A stretch of 64,000 nt of DNA from Sorex araneus (GCF_027595985.1 NC_073305.1:168640172-168704171), one strand, 5' to 3'; counted from the first letter of the stretch, positions 44,769 to 56,403 are shown. Notes: generated by a model not told the origin, from the letters alone. Program-made: numbers and translations.

Positions 44769-45140
44769 AGTTACAAAGTTACAGATATTTGAGATCCAAC
44801 TGTACAATGATGAAACACCTATCCCTCCACCAGTGCACATTTTCCATCAACGATGTCCCCAGTATGCACGCCCCCCCCCATCCCAGACCTCACTCTGACT
44901 CTATGGCAGACAATTTCCCCAATACTCTCTCTCTAATTTTGGGCATTATGTTTTGCTCGAATTTTCCCACCACCATTCAAGCCTACCTCCCAGGGGCAGA
45001 CACTAGGTAATATATTTCCCATTGCACATTTTGAATATCATGAGAATTCACACAGCCATTATTATAAACGTAAAATACTAGATTGTAAACGGTTGGGTTC
45101 CAGAGACATCTCTCTATGGCATTTTGGGATTCAATTAGGA

Positions 45141-45798
45141 GTCTCTGGGCCAGGGCTGTTGGTGCGCTAAGATGGTGCCCGGAGGGAAATTGTGGGCATA
45201 ACAGTCAGTCTTTTGGATGGGCAGGGACACAGGAAACAAGAGCCCCTGTTCTCCGCCGCCATGCAGCCTGACGATTTAGTCCTAGAACCCGCACACCTGC
45301 GCCTTGTTTGTGAAAGCTCTTGGTAACCAGGATTCCATCTGGAGTAGTCAGGGAGACTGCATCTGCTCCATCTCATGTGCCTTAGTGATATTGGCTTGGT
45401 ATGGGGCCTGGAGAGATCTCCGGTGCTGTGTTGTCTTCCAGGATCACTGCTGTGTCTCTGGGCCAGGGCTGTTGGTGCGCTAGGATGGCATCCAGAGGCA
45501 AATTGTGGGCATGGCAGCCAGTCTTCTGGGTGGGTGGGGACCTGGGGAGGGACAGCCCAGGTCCTCTGCTGCCATGCAGCCTGGAGATTTAGTCCTGAAC
45601 CCGCATACCTGGGCCTTGCTTGTGGAGGCTCTTGGTAACCGGGATTCCATCTGGAATAGGTGGGGAGGCTGCACCTGCTCCATCTGGGGTGCCCTGGTGA
45701 TATTGGCTTGGTATGGGGCCTGGAGAGATCTCTGGTGCTGTAGTGTCTTCCAAGACTTGCCTTTGTGTCTCTGAGCCAGGGCTCTTGGTGCACTAAGA
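45141..45798 (-). repeat. 313-bp tandem units, GC-rich
   Basis: GTCTCTGGGCCAGGGCTGTTG begins at 45,141 and 45,454, and a truncated third unit (GTCTCTGAGCCAGGGCTCTTG) begins at 45,767: two full units and a 32-bp third. Units carry an AAGATGG/AGGATGGC word similar to the YY1 site in primate L1 5'UTRs. The 212-residue minus frame is a by-product of the repeat. Confidence 0.92.
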
Positions 45799-45808
45799 TC
45801 CACATTAC

Positions 45809-46485
45809 AAAATTTTCAGCAGATTATATCTTGGTGATATCCATCCTAGAGATGGTGGAGTCAGGCTGGGGTCATGGCAGCAATTTTGGATTGTGGAAGC
45901 AAGTGGCTGCCAGGAACTCTGCTTGGGCAGACACAGGCCAACCCACCTCCTCCAATTAACTTCAGTCTGTTTAGCCATGCATGGGTCTGAGCTTAACAGT
46001 GGCTTTTGATCTCTTTTGAAATTTATTTGGGGGTATGATGCTGCCAACAGGTCAACGTGTGCCTGTGGGGTGAGTTGCATCAGCAGCCTGATGGTGCCTT
46101 CAGGCTTCCTGATACCCCAAAATTGCCATTGTGCCTTTGGCCAGAATCAATAACTTGGGACCAAGTTTACCAAGAAATTAAATGGCCAAAAGTTAGGTAT
46201 GGGGGAGCCACACCCACAGACTACCTCTGGATCAGCTATACAAGTTCATGGCTTTCTCAGAGTTGGGGTGGGCTACCTCCCCGTACTTCCCAATACACAT
46301 AGAAGCACTGGCAGTCACCCCCATGAACCAACTCCAGGGCCACCCTGTAAGCTCTACCCAATGGTTCTTGGCGGAAGAAAAGGTCCCAGATCCCTCGAAC
46401 TAAGACAGAAAAAAGGCATAACAGAATCATAAATTCCTATTAGGAAGTTAAAGAAGTCAAGAAAAGGAGGGTTATTATATGGTTC
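45809..46485. other. Unassigned GC-moderate block
   Basis: It lies between the second tandem-unit element and an L1 3'UTR. It has overlapping open frames on both strands (up to 91 residues) with no recognisable domain. It may be another 5' retroelement segment or L1-derived; I cannot decide. Confidence 0.35.
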
Positions 46486-46489
46486 TAAC

Positions 46490-46880
46490 TACCTGATGTT
46501 ATAGTAAGGCAGAACTATGGAAACAATAAGAAAGATCAGTGATTTTTAGTGATTGTTGGAGGGGTGGGATGATTAGCTGGAGAACAGTTTGTAGGATGGT
46601 GAAACACTCTGTATGGTAATGTACTGAGGGATCCATCCATCTCCTTATGCAAATCCATAAAATGTTTAGTACGAAGGGTGATCCCTAACATGACCTATAG
46701 ACTTTGGATGACTATTTTGTGTCAGAGTAGGTTATCAATTAGAACAGATATAGCACTTTGATGGGGAGTTGGGGATGGTGGGGGACGCTGTGCATGAATA
46801 GGTATTGAAGATATATGGGATATCTCTTCCTTTCAATTTTGTCTTGAGTCTAAAACTTCTCTTTCCAAAACTCTACTTAA
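46490..46880 (+). mobile_element. Old L1 3'UTR, plus orientation
   Basis: GAAAGATCAGTGATTTTTAG, GTGAAACACTCTGTATGGTA, ATGACCTATAGACTTTGGAT and CACTTTGATGGGGAGTTGGG, then GTCTAAAACTTCTCTTTCC, match mammalian L1 3' ends in order. Confidence 0.8.
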
Positions 46881-47029
46881 AAAAATAAGGGTGGGGCAGG
46901 TGGATTGGAGTGCATGCTTTGTATTCTGTTGAAGCCCCTGGAGCACCTCCCCTCTCAAAAAAGTTAATGTCTAAATTGTAACTTTGGAGGTTAAAAAAAT
47001 AAAAGTAAAGTTTCTCAAGCTTACAAAGT

Positions 47030-47305
47030 TACGAGATTCTGGTACATGTTTCAGTGCAGCTGAAACATGAAGACATATATTAAGTGAAATAATCCAGATA
47101 CAAAATGAAAACTATGAGATAAGTAGAATAGTCAGAGAGAGAGAGGGAATAGAATGAATACTAGCAGAGACAGGGGAGGGTGGGTAGTTGTGCGTTGTTC
47201 GGGAGACAGTTATTTAATGTACGTGGAATTTCAGTTTGGGAGGACATAAAAGGTCTAAAGTTGAGCAGTGATGTCAATAGACAACAATGTGAATACACTA
47301 AAGCT
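47030..47305 (+). mobile_element. Second L1 3'UTR block, plus orientation
   Basis: AAACATGAAGACATATATTAAGTGAAATAATCC-type sequence, then a GAGAGAGAGGGAATAGAATG block and GAATTTCAGTTTGGGAGGAC, ending ACAACAATGTGAATACAC, are consecutive L1 3'UTR landmarks. Confidence 0.75.
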
Positions 47306-47307
47306 AC

Positions 47308-47985
47308 ACTTCACTATCACTATCACTATCATCCCGTTGATCCTCAATGTGCTGGATAGGGCCCAGTAATGTCTCCGTTCATCCTACCCCTGAAATTTTA
47401 GAAGCCCCTCTTTACTCGTCCTTTCCAATGGTGCCACATTGGAGGCTCTTTCGGGGTCAGAGGAATGAGACCTATCATTGTTACTGGTTTTGGCATATGA
47501 ATACACCATGGGGAGCTTTCCAGGCTCTCCCCTGTGGGCAGGAAAACTCTCGGTAGCTTGCCAGGTTCTCCCAGAGAGAAAACTAGGCTATAAGATGTCT
47601 CGAGGCTGCACTTCCAGGAGCTTGGTTTTATAGTCTCTAGATGTTGGCCATTGATGGGATTACACAGCGCAGAGGGCAGTTTACAGGTATGACCACATAG
47701 CTACTGGAAAATGGGAGATTTGGGAGGAAGAGGCCCAGTCCCGATCAGAGCAGGCTTGGAGATCTCAGCCCTGGGTCCCACATAACGGGGTTCCTCTGCC
47801 AGTTCCTTCATGCACGAGGCTCATCTGAGCATGTGGAGAGGGGAATGGAGCATGGCTGTGGCTGGGTTTTGGAGGTATTTGGCTGTTGGGGCTCTGCTCG
47901 GGGCAAGGAGGGAAACTCATCCCATCCCCTCCAAAGGGCCCTGGTGAAGACAGCCAGGTGCATGAAAACTACACTCTAATCTATA
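47308..47985 (-). mobile_element. Composite C retroposon, minus orientation, nearly complete
   Basis: CACTATCACTATCATCCCGTT (reversed tail), TGGAGGCTCTTTCGGGGTCA, AGTCTCTAGATGTTGGCCA, GGGCCCAG-type and GAGCATGGCTGTGGCTGGG blocks match the 37.9-kb copy in reverse along its length. Short CTACACT words flank it. Confidence 0.85.
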
Positions 47986-47989
47986 AATT

Positions 47990-48640
47990 CATTTATGCAT
48001 GTTTATATGTCATAAAATAGATATAACAATATACTTTAACTATGATTTGAAAAGCCACATTAGAATTTTCAAAAAGTATGAAATTACAAAATTATGTGTA
48101 ACATAGCAGATACACAAATGTATAACTACACAGCCAAAGAAATTATGAGAAATAGTGTCCTAACTTTCTTGACAATAAAAAAATAGGATTGGCCTATAGA
48201 AAACTAAGAGAAGGTAGTTTCGTATGATTATATTTCACAAAATTACTGTGTCTAAATGGTGTTCATTTAGAGGAGTTGAACTGACTCGGTTCAGATCGGT
48301 TTACCTGGTTTGCATATTTGCTCTATAAGTGTGCAAACAAGCACTGTGGGGATCACATCACCCCAATGTTCAAGATCAGTGCCTTTACCCCTCCTGCTGG
48401 GTTAGCTAGATCATGACAATTTGAGATGGCAAATCTGTTATAATGCAATCCAAAGAACTCTGGCTACAAACTCTAGGACAAGGAACAAACAGTATCTCAG
48501 GATAAACTAGTTATGAATTGACAACAGATTTTGACTGTTTATTCTACTGGTGAATATTGTCTTTCTCACAGAGGGGATTTTTTTCCATAGAAATGTATCA
48601 TTCTATTTTGAAATTAGAACAATAAATGATAGTAGCTTCC
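47990..48640. other. Unassigned stretch
   Basis: AT-rich at first, then mixed. No element or gene is recognised. Confidence 0.4.
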
Positions 48641-48652
48641 ATTGACCTTTTT

Positions 48653-48825
48653 TAGGTTGTTTTTGTCTGGGGACACCCTGGCAGTGTTCAGGGCTTACTC
48701 CTGGCTCTATGCTCAGAGATCACTCCTGCCTTGACTGGATACCATATAGGATACCGAGGATCAAACTAGCATCACCCATATGCAAGGCAAAGACCCGGCT
48801 TTCTGTACCATCTCTCCAACTGCTC
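48653..48825 (-). mobile_element. SINE-A copy, minus orientation, diverged
   Basis: GGGGACACCCTGGCAGTGTTC, TTACTCCTGGCTCTATGCTC, ATATGCAAGGCAAAGACCCG and GTACCATCTCTCCAACTG follow the reversed SINE-A order. Confidence 0.8.
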
Positions 48826-48857
48826 CTTTAAAAAAATATATATTTTGTACTGTTATT

Positions 48858-49108
48858 AGTGGAAGGGGTTTTCCAAGTGTTCCTCGGGATGTTGGAATTC
48901 TCAGTCTGGTTTGCAGGCTGCTCAATGCAAGAGTCAGAGAATATGGTACTTCTCAGGCCGAGCAGTAGTATCAATTATCCAGGCCACCCTGGGGTTTCTC
49001 TGGGGCTTCCAAGTGTACCCAGAGATCCTCTCGGAACCACCCACTAGGGATCAAACCCATGTTGGTGCATGTGCCCTCGATGCTGTACTATCTTCTAGCT
49101 TCCATCAT
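48858..49108 (-). mobile_element. Old SINE-related copy, minus orientation
   Basis: TAGGGATCAAACCCATGTTG, GCATGTGCCCTCGATGCTG and TACTATCTTCTAGCTTCC form a reversed tRNA-like SINE head. The left part (CCTCGGGATGTTGGAATTCTC) is not SINE-A or B, so this may be a further, older family. Confidence 0.5.
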
Positions 49109-49109
49109 C

Positions 49110-49828
49110 TTTATTTCCCAATCTGTCAGATATTTATGAATGCTATCTCTGAGCATAGTAATAGATGAGTCTGGGTATCACTGATTCCCACTACAGAGGT
49201 GGAATCAACTCAGAGAGGCCAGTCTTTGCATGAAGTCTCCCTTCTAGAGCAGTAAGTGGTAGAGCTTGAATTCGCACCTCTGATTCTGTTATTCTCAATG
49301 GGCTCTGTTTTTCTACCGGATTCCCAAATTCTTGCTTATTCATGGACATTCAGAGTCCAGAACCCTTTGATTTCTTGCTTCCTAAAGTTCTGCCCCAAGC
49401 TTGATTTCCATGAGTAGTGAAGATTCTGCACCTTTTCAGACAAATTAGATTCTGGGTTTCTTTTTTCTAACAATTACTACTTTTACTATACTAGTCATAT
49501 CTTACTTTCAGTTCAAGTTGTTTATCTTGAGATTGTGGTTTTATTTGTTTCCAAATCAGCTGATTTTGCCAGTCAATTCTAGAAACAAGAGTATCTCTCC
49601 AAGCCTAACAAAGAGCAGGTACGATTAAAATCATTATTTAAGAACGAAGTTCAAACTTTGACATTTTATTCTAGTAAGCAGATCAACTATCAAATAATCA
49701 ATGATCTAACTGAAAATTGAATATGTAGAAATTAGCTTACTTTACTATATATGTATAAAATATGTACAAAATTTGTATATTTTACACAAAAAGTTGTAGA
49801 AAATTGTTAAATTTATGTATGTCAAATG
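49110..49828. other. Unassigned stretch
   Basis: No element or gene is recognised. Confidence 0.4.
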
Positions 49829-49829
49829 A

Positions 49830-50350
49830 ACCCAGCCACAACAGCTCGGATGAGCCTCATGTATGAAGGAACCTGCAGAGGAATCCAGGTGTGCAGGACC
49901 CGGGGCTGCGATCTCCAAGCCTGATCAGATCGGGACTGGGCCTCCTCCACCCAGATCCCCCTTTATTCAGTAGGTAAGCAGTCACACCCACAAACTGCCC
50001 CCAGCACCGTGTAATCCCATCAATGATCAAGATCCAGAAACTATAAAACAAAGGTCCCGCATTTGCAGCCATGAGACCTCTTATTGTCTAGTTCTTTCTC
50101 TCAGAGAAACTGGCAAGCTACTGAGAGTATCCTGCCTACATGGCAGAGCCTGGCAAGCTTCCCGTGGCATATTCATACAGTAACAATGATGAGTCTCATT
50201 CCCCTGACCCTGATAGAGCCTCCAATGCAGCACCATTGGGAAGATCGAGTAAAGAGAGGCTGCTAAAATCTCAGGGCTAGGACAAATGGAGATGTTACTG
50301 GCACCAGCTGGAGCAAATCAATGAATAATGGGATGACAGTGACAGTGTGA
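49830..50350 (+). mobile_element. Composite C retroposon, 5' truncated
   Basis: It begins inside the head (CCCAGCCACAACAGCTCGGA), continues through GGGACTGGGCCTCCTCCACC, AGAAACTATAAAACAAAGG and GGCAAGCTACTGAGAGTATC, and ends AATGGGATGACAGTGACAGTG. There is no poly(A). Confidence 0.85.
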
Positions 50351-50860
50351 TACAGTGATGTCTAATGAAAAGCATTCAGATATATTTAAAGCAGCAAAGA
50401 TTGATTTCATTCAGAAGTATTTATAATAGGTGCAAAGAGAATAGTATAGAAATAAGTTCAGTTATGAATACAATAAAATAAAAGTGGTGATTTATTTACA
50501 ATAATAATGGTTGCGGAGGAAGTTGGAAAAGTTACTAAGAGAAAATATTAGTAGGAAAAGATATTATTAAACTGACTTGATAGCACAATTGCCTAAATAA
50601 AGTCAGTATGATCTGAAAGGACTAATTTCAGCTAACCAAGAGTAGAAATTCTGGCTAAAGTTATTTGCAAGTGGGCTTCTTGCTGAAACTAAGCTAATGA
50701 GGGCATTAGGCTGTAGTCAGACTCAGAGATTCATGTCCTGAGTTTCAGGAAGAAAGTTCTTGTCAGTTTCAATGTATATAAAATATAAAATTGACTGTCC
50801 ATTTTCATAAAGGTTTCTAAGCCACAGAGATCTCAATGAGGTAGAATTATCTACTTGTAT
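50351..50860. other. Unassigned AT-rich stretch
   Basis: No element or gene is recognised. Confidence 0.4.
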
Positions 50861-50864
50861 TTCA

Positions 50865-51225
50865 CCATCATCATCCTGTCGATCGTTGATTTTCTCGAGT
50901 GGTCTCAATAACGTCTCCATTTGTCCTAGCCCTGAGATTTTAGAAGCCTCTCTTTACTTGTCCTTCCCACTGGTGCCACATTGGAGGCTCTTTCAGGGTC
51001 AGGGGAATGAGTCCCATCATTGTTACTGGTTTTGGCATATGAGTACGCCACGGGGAGCTTGCCAGGCTTTCCTGTGCGGGCAGTAAACTTGGTAGTTTGC
51101 CAGATTCTCTGAAAGGGAGAACTAGGCTATAAGATGTTGGCCATGTGCTTCCTGGAGCTTGGTTTTATAGTCTCTGGATGTTGGCCATTGAAGGGATTAC
51201 ATGGCACCGGGGGCAGTGGAATTAT
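50865..51225 (-). mobile_element. Composite C retroposon, minus orientation, partial
   Basis: CATCATCATCCTGTCGATCG (reversed tail), GGAGGCTCTTTCAGGGTCAG, TGGGGAGCTTGCCAGG-like and TATAGTCTCTGGATGTTGGC blocks are present. The distal head is missing, so it is 5' truncated, as expected for incomplete reverse transcription. Confidence 0.85.
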
Positions 51226-51229
51226 CTGC

Positions 51230-52503
51230 TTGTATTGATCATTTTTAATTAATGAGTTTTAAATTAACCATTTTTTATCCAGCTATAGAAACATCTCAGA
51301 TATTATGAGATGTTAGATATTAGTATCGATATCAATATAATAACAATAAGAATACTAGTATTGCTGCCACAAAGTGTTTATTTCTCTAACACTGAAATTT
51401 ACTAGGAGAAATTTGATCCTCAATTCCCTAATATAGAAACACTTGCATAAAAACAGTCAGGATCTGCTAGATTTACCCTAGAAAGAAATAAATCTAAATC
51501 TAAATATGAATGCTTTAAAGGAGCCAAAGCATACCGTTTATCATTCACACTCAGCACTGCAGGAACTGGAATTGTTCCTCTGTGTCACTCTCACTCAGGA
51601 ATCCGGACTAATGGAATCTTTAGCATTTAAAAAACAATTTTGCCAGTTGCTATGTCATGAAGAAAGAACAATAATAATTGCACTCCACTTCTTAAAACAT
51701 ATGCCTTAAAATGATACACATCTTTTATACTCACATCCTACTTGCCAAAACAAATTGTATTAACAAGTTGAACATCCAAAGAAAAGAGAGAACGCCTACC
51801 ATGTGCTTAAAGAGAACTATCACTCTGGTGAACACCCTTTCTGACTCCCATAGATTTATTATAAAAAAATAATAGCAAAGGATTGTAGATTGTTGCATAA
51901 GAATCCAGAAAATCATACTTTATGTAATATGACACATCAACAAGTATATGTATCTGTTGTATATGTTTAGACCAGCTAAGTATTATTTCTCCATGACTTC
52001 CCTAAGTCTTGAGCCTATTACTTCTTGACCATTTCCAGTGTTACCACACTATTTTTTCACCCAGGGCTACTTGTCCTCTCCTTGTTTTAATATTCTCTAT
52101 CCACCATCCATCTTAATTAATTCTCAACAAACATTGCTTTCATCATGGGGTTCTCCTGCCAAGAAGGCTAAACAAAATCAGAAAGCAGTAAAATTCAGTT
52201 AATTCCTTGGACTGCTCTTGCAAGCCTTCCATAATATACCACCAGTTAATTTTCCAGCCATATTAGCCTCTAGAGTTTCCAAGTGCAGATTGCTTGCTCA
52301 CTTACTTTAAATACTTATCACCTTTACCAACTTTGTTGCAAAGATAGTTTCTCACTGTATCACTGTATCATGAATGGAGACGTTATTGGTGCCCGCTCGA
52401 GCAGGCAAAGGTAGTTTCACTGCCTCAAAATCCTCACCTTCTCTCTCCTTTCTCTTACATTGTGAAGTCTATGCTTCAGAATTTAATTTCTAGTTTTCAC
52501 ATG
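51230..52503. other. Unassigned stretch with SINE-B tail scrap
   Basis: Mostly unrecognised AT-rich DNA. A 30-bp scrap at about 52,373-52,405 (TGGAGACGTTATTGGTGCCC) belongs to the SINE-B/C 3' end. Confidence 0.4.
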
Positions 52504-52770
52504 ATAGGGTGTAAAAAATTACAAAGACGCGCACCCGGGAGGGGGAGATGATGTGTTGTGTTGTTTTGTTCACGGGATCTCGGGGCAACACTCTCTCTCA
52601 CTCGTCACTTGCGTTTGGTGCTCTCGATCTGGGGTGTATGTACTGCATCAGGATGGCTTCTCCTTTGTGGTCCGCTTCTGTGTGTACCACTCTGCTCTCT
52701 TTTGTCTGTCTCTCTATCTCTGTCTCTTTCTCTGTAATTTCTCCTCTGGTCTCTTCTGGCCTCTCTCTGT

Positions 52771-52950
52771 CTCTGCTTCTGTGTCTTCTCTCTTGCTTCT
52801 GTGTCTTCTCTCTTGCTTCTGTGTCTTCTCTCTCTACTTCTGTGTCTTCTCCTGTGTCTTCTGTCTTGCCTCTATGTCTTTTCTCCGCTTCTGTCTCTTC
52901 TCCTTGCTTCTGTCTCACCTCTGCACCTTCTGTCTTGCTGTACTCTCTTC
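52771..52950. repeat. 20-bp minisatellite inside the LTR
   Basis: TCTTGCTTCTGTGTCTTCTC recurs with near-exact 20-bp spacing from 52,771 to about 52,830 and then degenerates. The long Ser/Leu/Cys frames on plus and Arg/Glu frames on minus through this block are artefacts. Confidence 0.9.
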
Positions 52951-53103
52951 TGCCTGTCTCTCTATCTCTGACTCTGTCTCTGTAGTCTCTCCTCTGGTCT
53001 CTTCCCATCTCTCAACCGATCTCTCTTCCAATCTCTCCTGCTTCTCTTTCTGGAGCCCCACTCGCTCTCACTTCTGACTCTGACCTCCACTCTTACAGTC
53101 TTA

Positions 53104-53112
53104 GTTTATATA
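53104..53112 (-). promoter_or_regulatory. TATA box of the solo LTR
   Basis: On the minus strand this reads TATATAAAC, placed after about 730 bp of U3 and before a purine-rich R/U5. It is the best core-promoter match inside the LTR. Confidence 0.7.
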
Positions 53113-53849
53113 GCAATCACATAGGGGGGTGACACAAGGGTGGGTTGAACATTAACAAATCAACAAAGAGGGGTAAGACCACTCCTCCAGGAGATTAACT
53201 GGAGATTATCATCTAAGATTATCATCTAAGGAGATTACTCCAGATTACTAGGAAATCCACTCAAGGGTGGGATCCAAACAAGGGTGTGTCACTTTCTTCC
53301 TTCCTCAGCTAGTAATCCACTTAAATAGTTATAGTAAATTTACTTCTAATATTTCTAGCAATGTAATTCTGTATGAGTACAGTAAGAGATATATCAGACT
53401 TAAAGTTTGGTTCTTCCTGAGGACATTCACTATATATTCCAGACCACCGTCTTCAGGCCAAGTTAGTCTTCCTAACCCCATCAGGGTCCTAGTCTCATAG
53501 TTACCTTTGGATCATGACAGCATTTGTCTATGACCATGTTCTCAACTGTTGAGTATTGTGGCACTTTGGCCTGGACCATTTTGATGCCAGGGTATCTCAC
53601 AGCTTGCTTTGGGGCCATTCTGTCCCTCGTCAGGACCCTGCTTTTGGGGTGGAGAAACTAAGGGCAACTGAGTTGAGAAAGCAGATGCCCAGGAGTAAAT
53701 AGTATTGAAGTCAATCAGCTCCCAAGTTACAAAGCATAATATTAACTGTCTTCCTGTGTCCATACAGAAAGGACATTGCTTTAAGGTAGACTAAATTCCC
53801 TGCAGCAAGGTTAACAGGACAAACCCAATGTTATCCTACAATAGGGGAT

Positions 53850-54655
53850 TCTATGAAAAAAAAATTTGCTAAAAATTGTCATTGAACTTGAACCTTAGAA
53901 GGCAATACTTAAGTTAACATTTGTTGAGTATCTTTTGTAATTTAGATGGTGTGGTAGACCATTCATTTTACTGTTTTGTGATTAACCCCCAACTTGTTTT
54001 TATTGCCCATAAAGAAGAAGAGTTTGACCTTTGTTGCATCTCAAATCTTATTAGTTTTTCCCTTTAGGGATAAGGATTCCCAGGGATCAGCAGGATTGCA
54101 ACTGGCAGTACAACGGGTGAATGCAGTACCAGCTATCCAACTGAAGGCTTTGTCTATGCTAGTAGAACTTTACCTATGCTAAATGTATACTAGGCTTGTG
54201 TTTTGCCACTTGAGTCATATATCCTCACTGTTAAGACTCTTGTCTTGAGGAGAGCTTAATATTGCTTTGGTATGCAGAACAATCCCCTATGGATACAGGA
54301 CATTTAACATTTGCTTGACTTTCTTAAGGTTGGGGTATTCTCTATACTCACTGGTTTTATTGTCCTCTTAATTCCCCAAAGACCTTTTATCTGAAAGGTT
54401 TTTCCTGAGCACATTAGAATATCTACCATCTCTATTTCTTTAATCCCTAATCTACTCTGGCTTCATGTTATTCCTTTTTATAGCCTATACATCTTCTTTT
54501 ATTCCTTTACTATCTACCTCCTCTCTACCCCAAAAGAAATATGAACTGAATTACTAATGACAACAATCACAAAATTAATGTTTTAATATTTTATTTTCCT
54601 AGAGAACTCAGAAGTATTTGAAACTGTAAACTTTACAAAAACAATGCATTCTATA
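53850..54655. other. Unassigned stretch
   Basis: No element or gene is recognised. Confidence 0.4.
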
Positions 54656-54657
54656 AA

Positions 54658-54757
54658 CTTTTTTTGGGGGGGAAAGACTCATGGTGAGGAAAAAACTAAG
54701 ATTGATACCATGCTGGGTATGGAGCTTAGCTCTAGTACTATCTCTCCAGCCCTTCTG
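54658..54757 (-). mobile_element. SINE-A fragment, minus orientation
   Basis: The T-rich start and the end CTAGTACTATCTCTCCAGCCC are the two ends of a reversed SINE-A. The middle is shortened and diverged. Confidence 0.7.
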
Positions 54758-54759
54758 AA

Positions 54760-56335
54760 AAGCATTAATTAACAACCCTGGGAATGAAAACTAGTCTGAG
54801 GACACTTGAAAGCAGTTAAAAGTCACATAGCTGAGAATCATTAATTTTTGTTTCTTAGATCTATATGTCTCTTCCTATACATTTATACTAATTAGAATGA
54901 ACACTAGAACTTCCATATAAAATTTCCAGACAACTATAAATGATATGGGCCTATACTGGTTGTTTGAGGGTAGAGATGTTTGTTGCTTTAGGAAGAAAAG
55001 TCCTGGCTGAACAAGTTTCTGTGTCTGTAGAGTTAGTGTGAAGATGAAAGGAGATACTTAATAGTTAAATGCACATATGTAACATGGAGGAAAAATGTGG
55101 TAGTTGTCCACATAAATCATTATACACAACAGATTAGAGGGCTCCAGTATATGAAAGAACTTTTAGTACATGAAGTTCACAAAAGCCTCCATTTATTACC
55201 AAACTAGAATCATAATGTCACTCATGCCAGCTTTAAAGTAATGTGTAATATGTACTGATTATCCACAGGGTATAGGGTCTAACAAATAATAAGGTCTAAC
55301 AATATCAAAAATTGGTTATACAAAAGGTGACTTTGGGGCACTTTAAAGGTATGAAAAATTAGTTTGACTATATCAAGAGTTCATCAAGGACAAGTAAGTC
55401 AGTTCCTCCAAATTCATCTGCATTATAATTAGAATATCTAAATTACCAAGTCGATCAGGAAACTAGAAAAGCCACATGAATGTCTTGATATATATAATCC
55501 CTAAGACCAATTGGGGGTTCCAGTTGGAGAAAGTGTGTGGCTTGAGAATAAGGCAAGACAGACAAACAATTGTTTGAATATGTGTACCTCCCGATGTTGA
55601 TCATGAATGATTCATATCATCAGGAAGCAAACATCTCATGGAGTTCCACAGGTGCTCAGTGTGGACCAATATTAGCAGAGAAGAGAAATCATTGTTGTTT
55701 CTGCATATCAAAAACTTGGAAAACACAGTTAATGAAATGAACTGAATACTCAACTATCAAATGGAATTCTACAAACTGATACACCAGATAGAATACAGAA
55801 AAAAAACAAAACAAAACAAAACAAAAAATCCCTAAGTTCCCTGGTCATGGAATCAGATTGTTTCATTAGAGCAAGACAGACTTTCTGATGTGGGGACAGA
55901 TTAAGTGAAAAGATTTTGGAGCTAGAAGAAGGAGACACCCCAGGAGACAAGCACAGTTCTGGAAGATTTCAGACGTTGGTATGGGATTAGTTTTCTGCTA
56001 CATGTTGCATAGTTGCACGATATTGGGGAAGTTGCTTAATCATTTTGAACTTCAGTTTCCTATGTTGAAAATAGAAACAGTAAACATTTGAGGAAACATT
56101 GAATTTGTGAAAGCATGACATTTTTGTGAGATTAATGTTTGTTTTCTTCTTGCCCTCTATTTCATTGCGCTTATTCTTGTCCCCAGACAAGATTCTAGCT
56201 GGTGTATTTTTGTAGCTGCTTGAAACGATGGACAGAGGGAAAAAACTGAAAACATTCAGGCTTTTCATAACCCAATGCACCAAGAGACCAAGAGAATGGT
56301 GCAAAAATGAATGCACTGAGAACATGATGAGATGT
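54760..56335. other. Unassigned stretch
   Basis: No SINE, L1 or family R landmark is seen. An (AAAAC)n patch lies at about 55,800-55,828. No gene is recognised. Confidence 0.4.
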
Positions 56336-56336
56336 A

Positions 56337-56337
<1 letters not shown>

Positions 56338-56399
<62 letters not shown>
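56338..56399. repeat. (AG)n microsatellite
   Basis: About 30 uninterrupted AG units. Frames through it (Arg/Glu and Leu/Ser) are artefacts. Confidence 0.97.

Positions 56400-56403
<4 letters not shown>

Larger units (their letters stand above)
44474..45808 (-). mobile_element. Second non-autonomous element with tandem 5' units
   Basis: The insertion (44,484-45,798) is flanked by TCCACATTAC at 44,474-44,483 and 45,799-45,808. T-rich sequence at the left marks its poly(A) end on minus. Its 3' part (TGAGATAGAGTTACAAAG, CCACCAGTGCACATTTTCC, TTTTGGGCATTATGTTTTG) is family R in reverse. Its 5' part is 2.1 copies of a 313-bp unit. A SINE-B (44,517-44,760) is nested in it with its own TGAGATAG duplication, so the host element is about 1.06 kb. 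No ORF1 or ORF2 is visible. Confidence 0.85.
52504..53846 (-). mobile_element. Solo LTR of a class II-type endogenous retrovirus
   Basis: The 1331-bp unit 52,510-53,840 starts TGTAAAAAATTAC and ends TTATCCTACA on plus, and is bounded by 6-bp direct repeats ATAGGG (52,504-52,509 and 53,841-53,846). TG...CA ends with a 6-bp duplication are typical of betaretrovirus-like (ERV2) insertions. A TATATAAA box on minus (53,104-53,112) fixes the orientation: U3 to its right, R/U5 to its left. R/U5 holds a 20-bp minisatellite. No internal retroviral sequence is present, so recombination left a single LTR. I see no AATAAA on minus between the TATA box and the end. Confidence 0.88.

Noticed and set aside
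45167..45805. 212-residue minus frame with an internal repeat of about 104 residues
   Set aside because: It follows the 313-bp tandem units of a retroelement 5' end. The protein repeat mirrors the DNA repeat and no domain is recognisable.
44474..45808. Reading the block as an ERV or LTR because of its GC-rich tandem 5' part
   Set aside because: The poly(A) end, a 10-bp duplication and the absence of TG...CA ends point to L1-type retroposition instead.
52548..53077. Frames of 136-174 residues that look like hydrophobic or charged repetitive proteins
   Set aside because: They lie in the minisatellite-bearing R/U5 part of the solo LTR and show only the 20-bp repeat periodicity.
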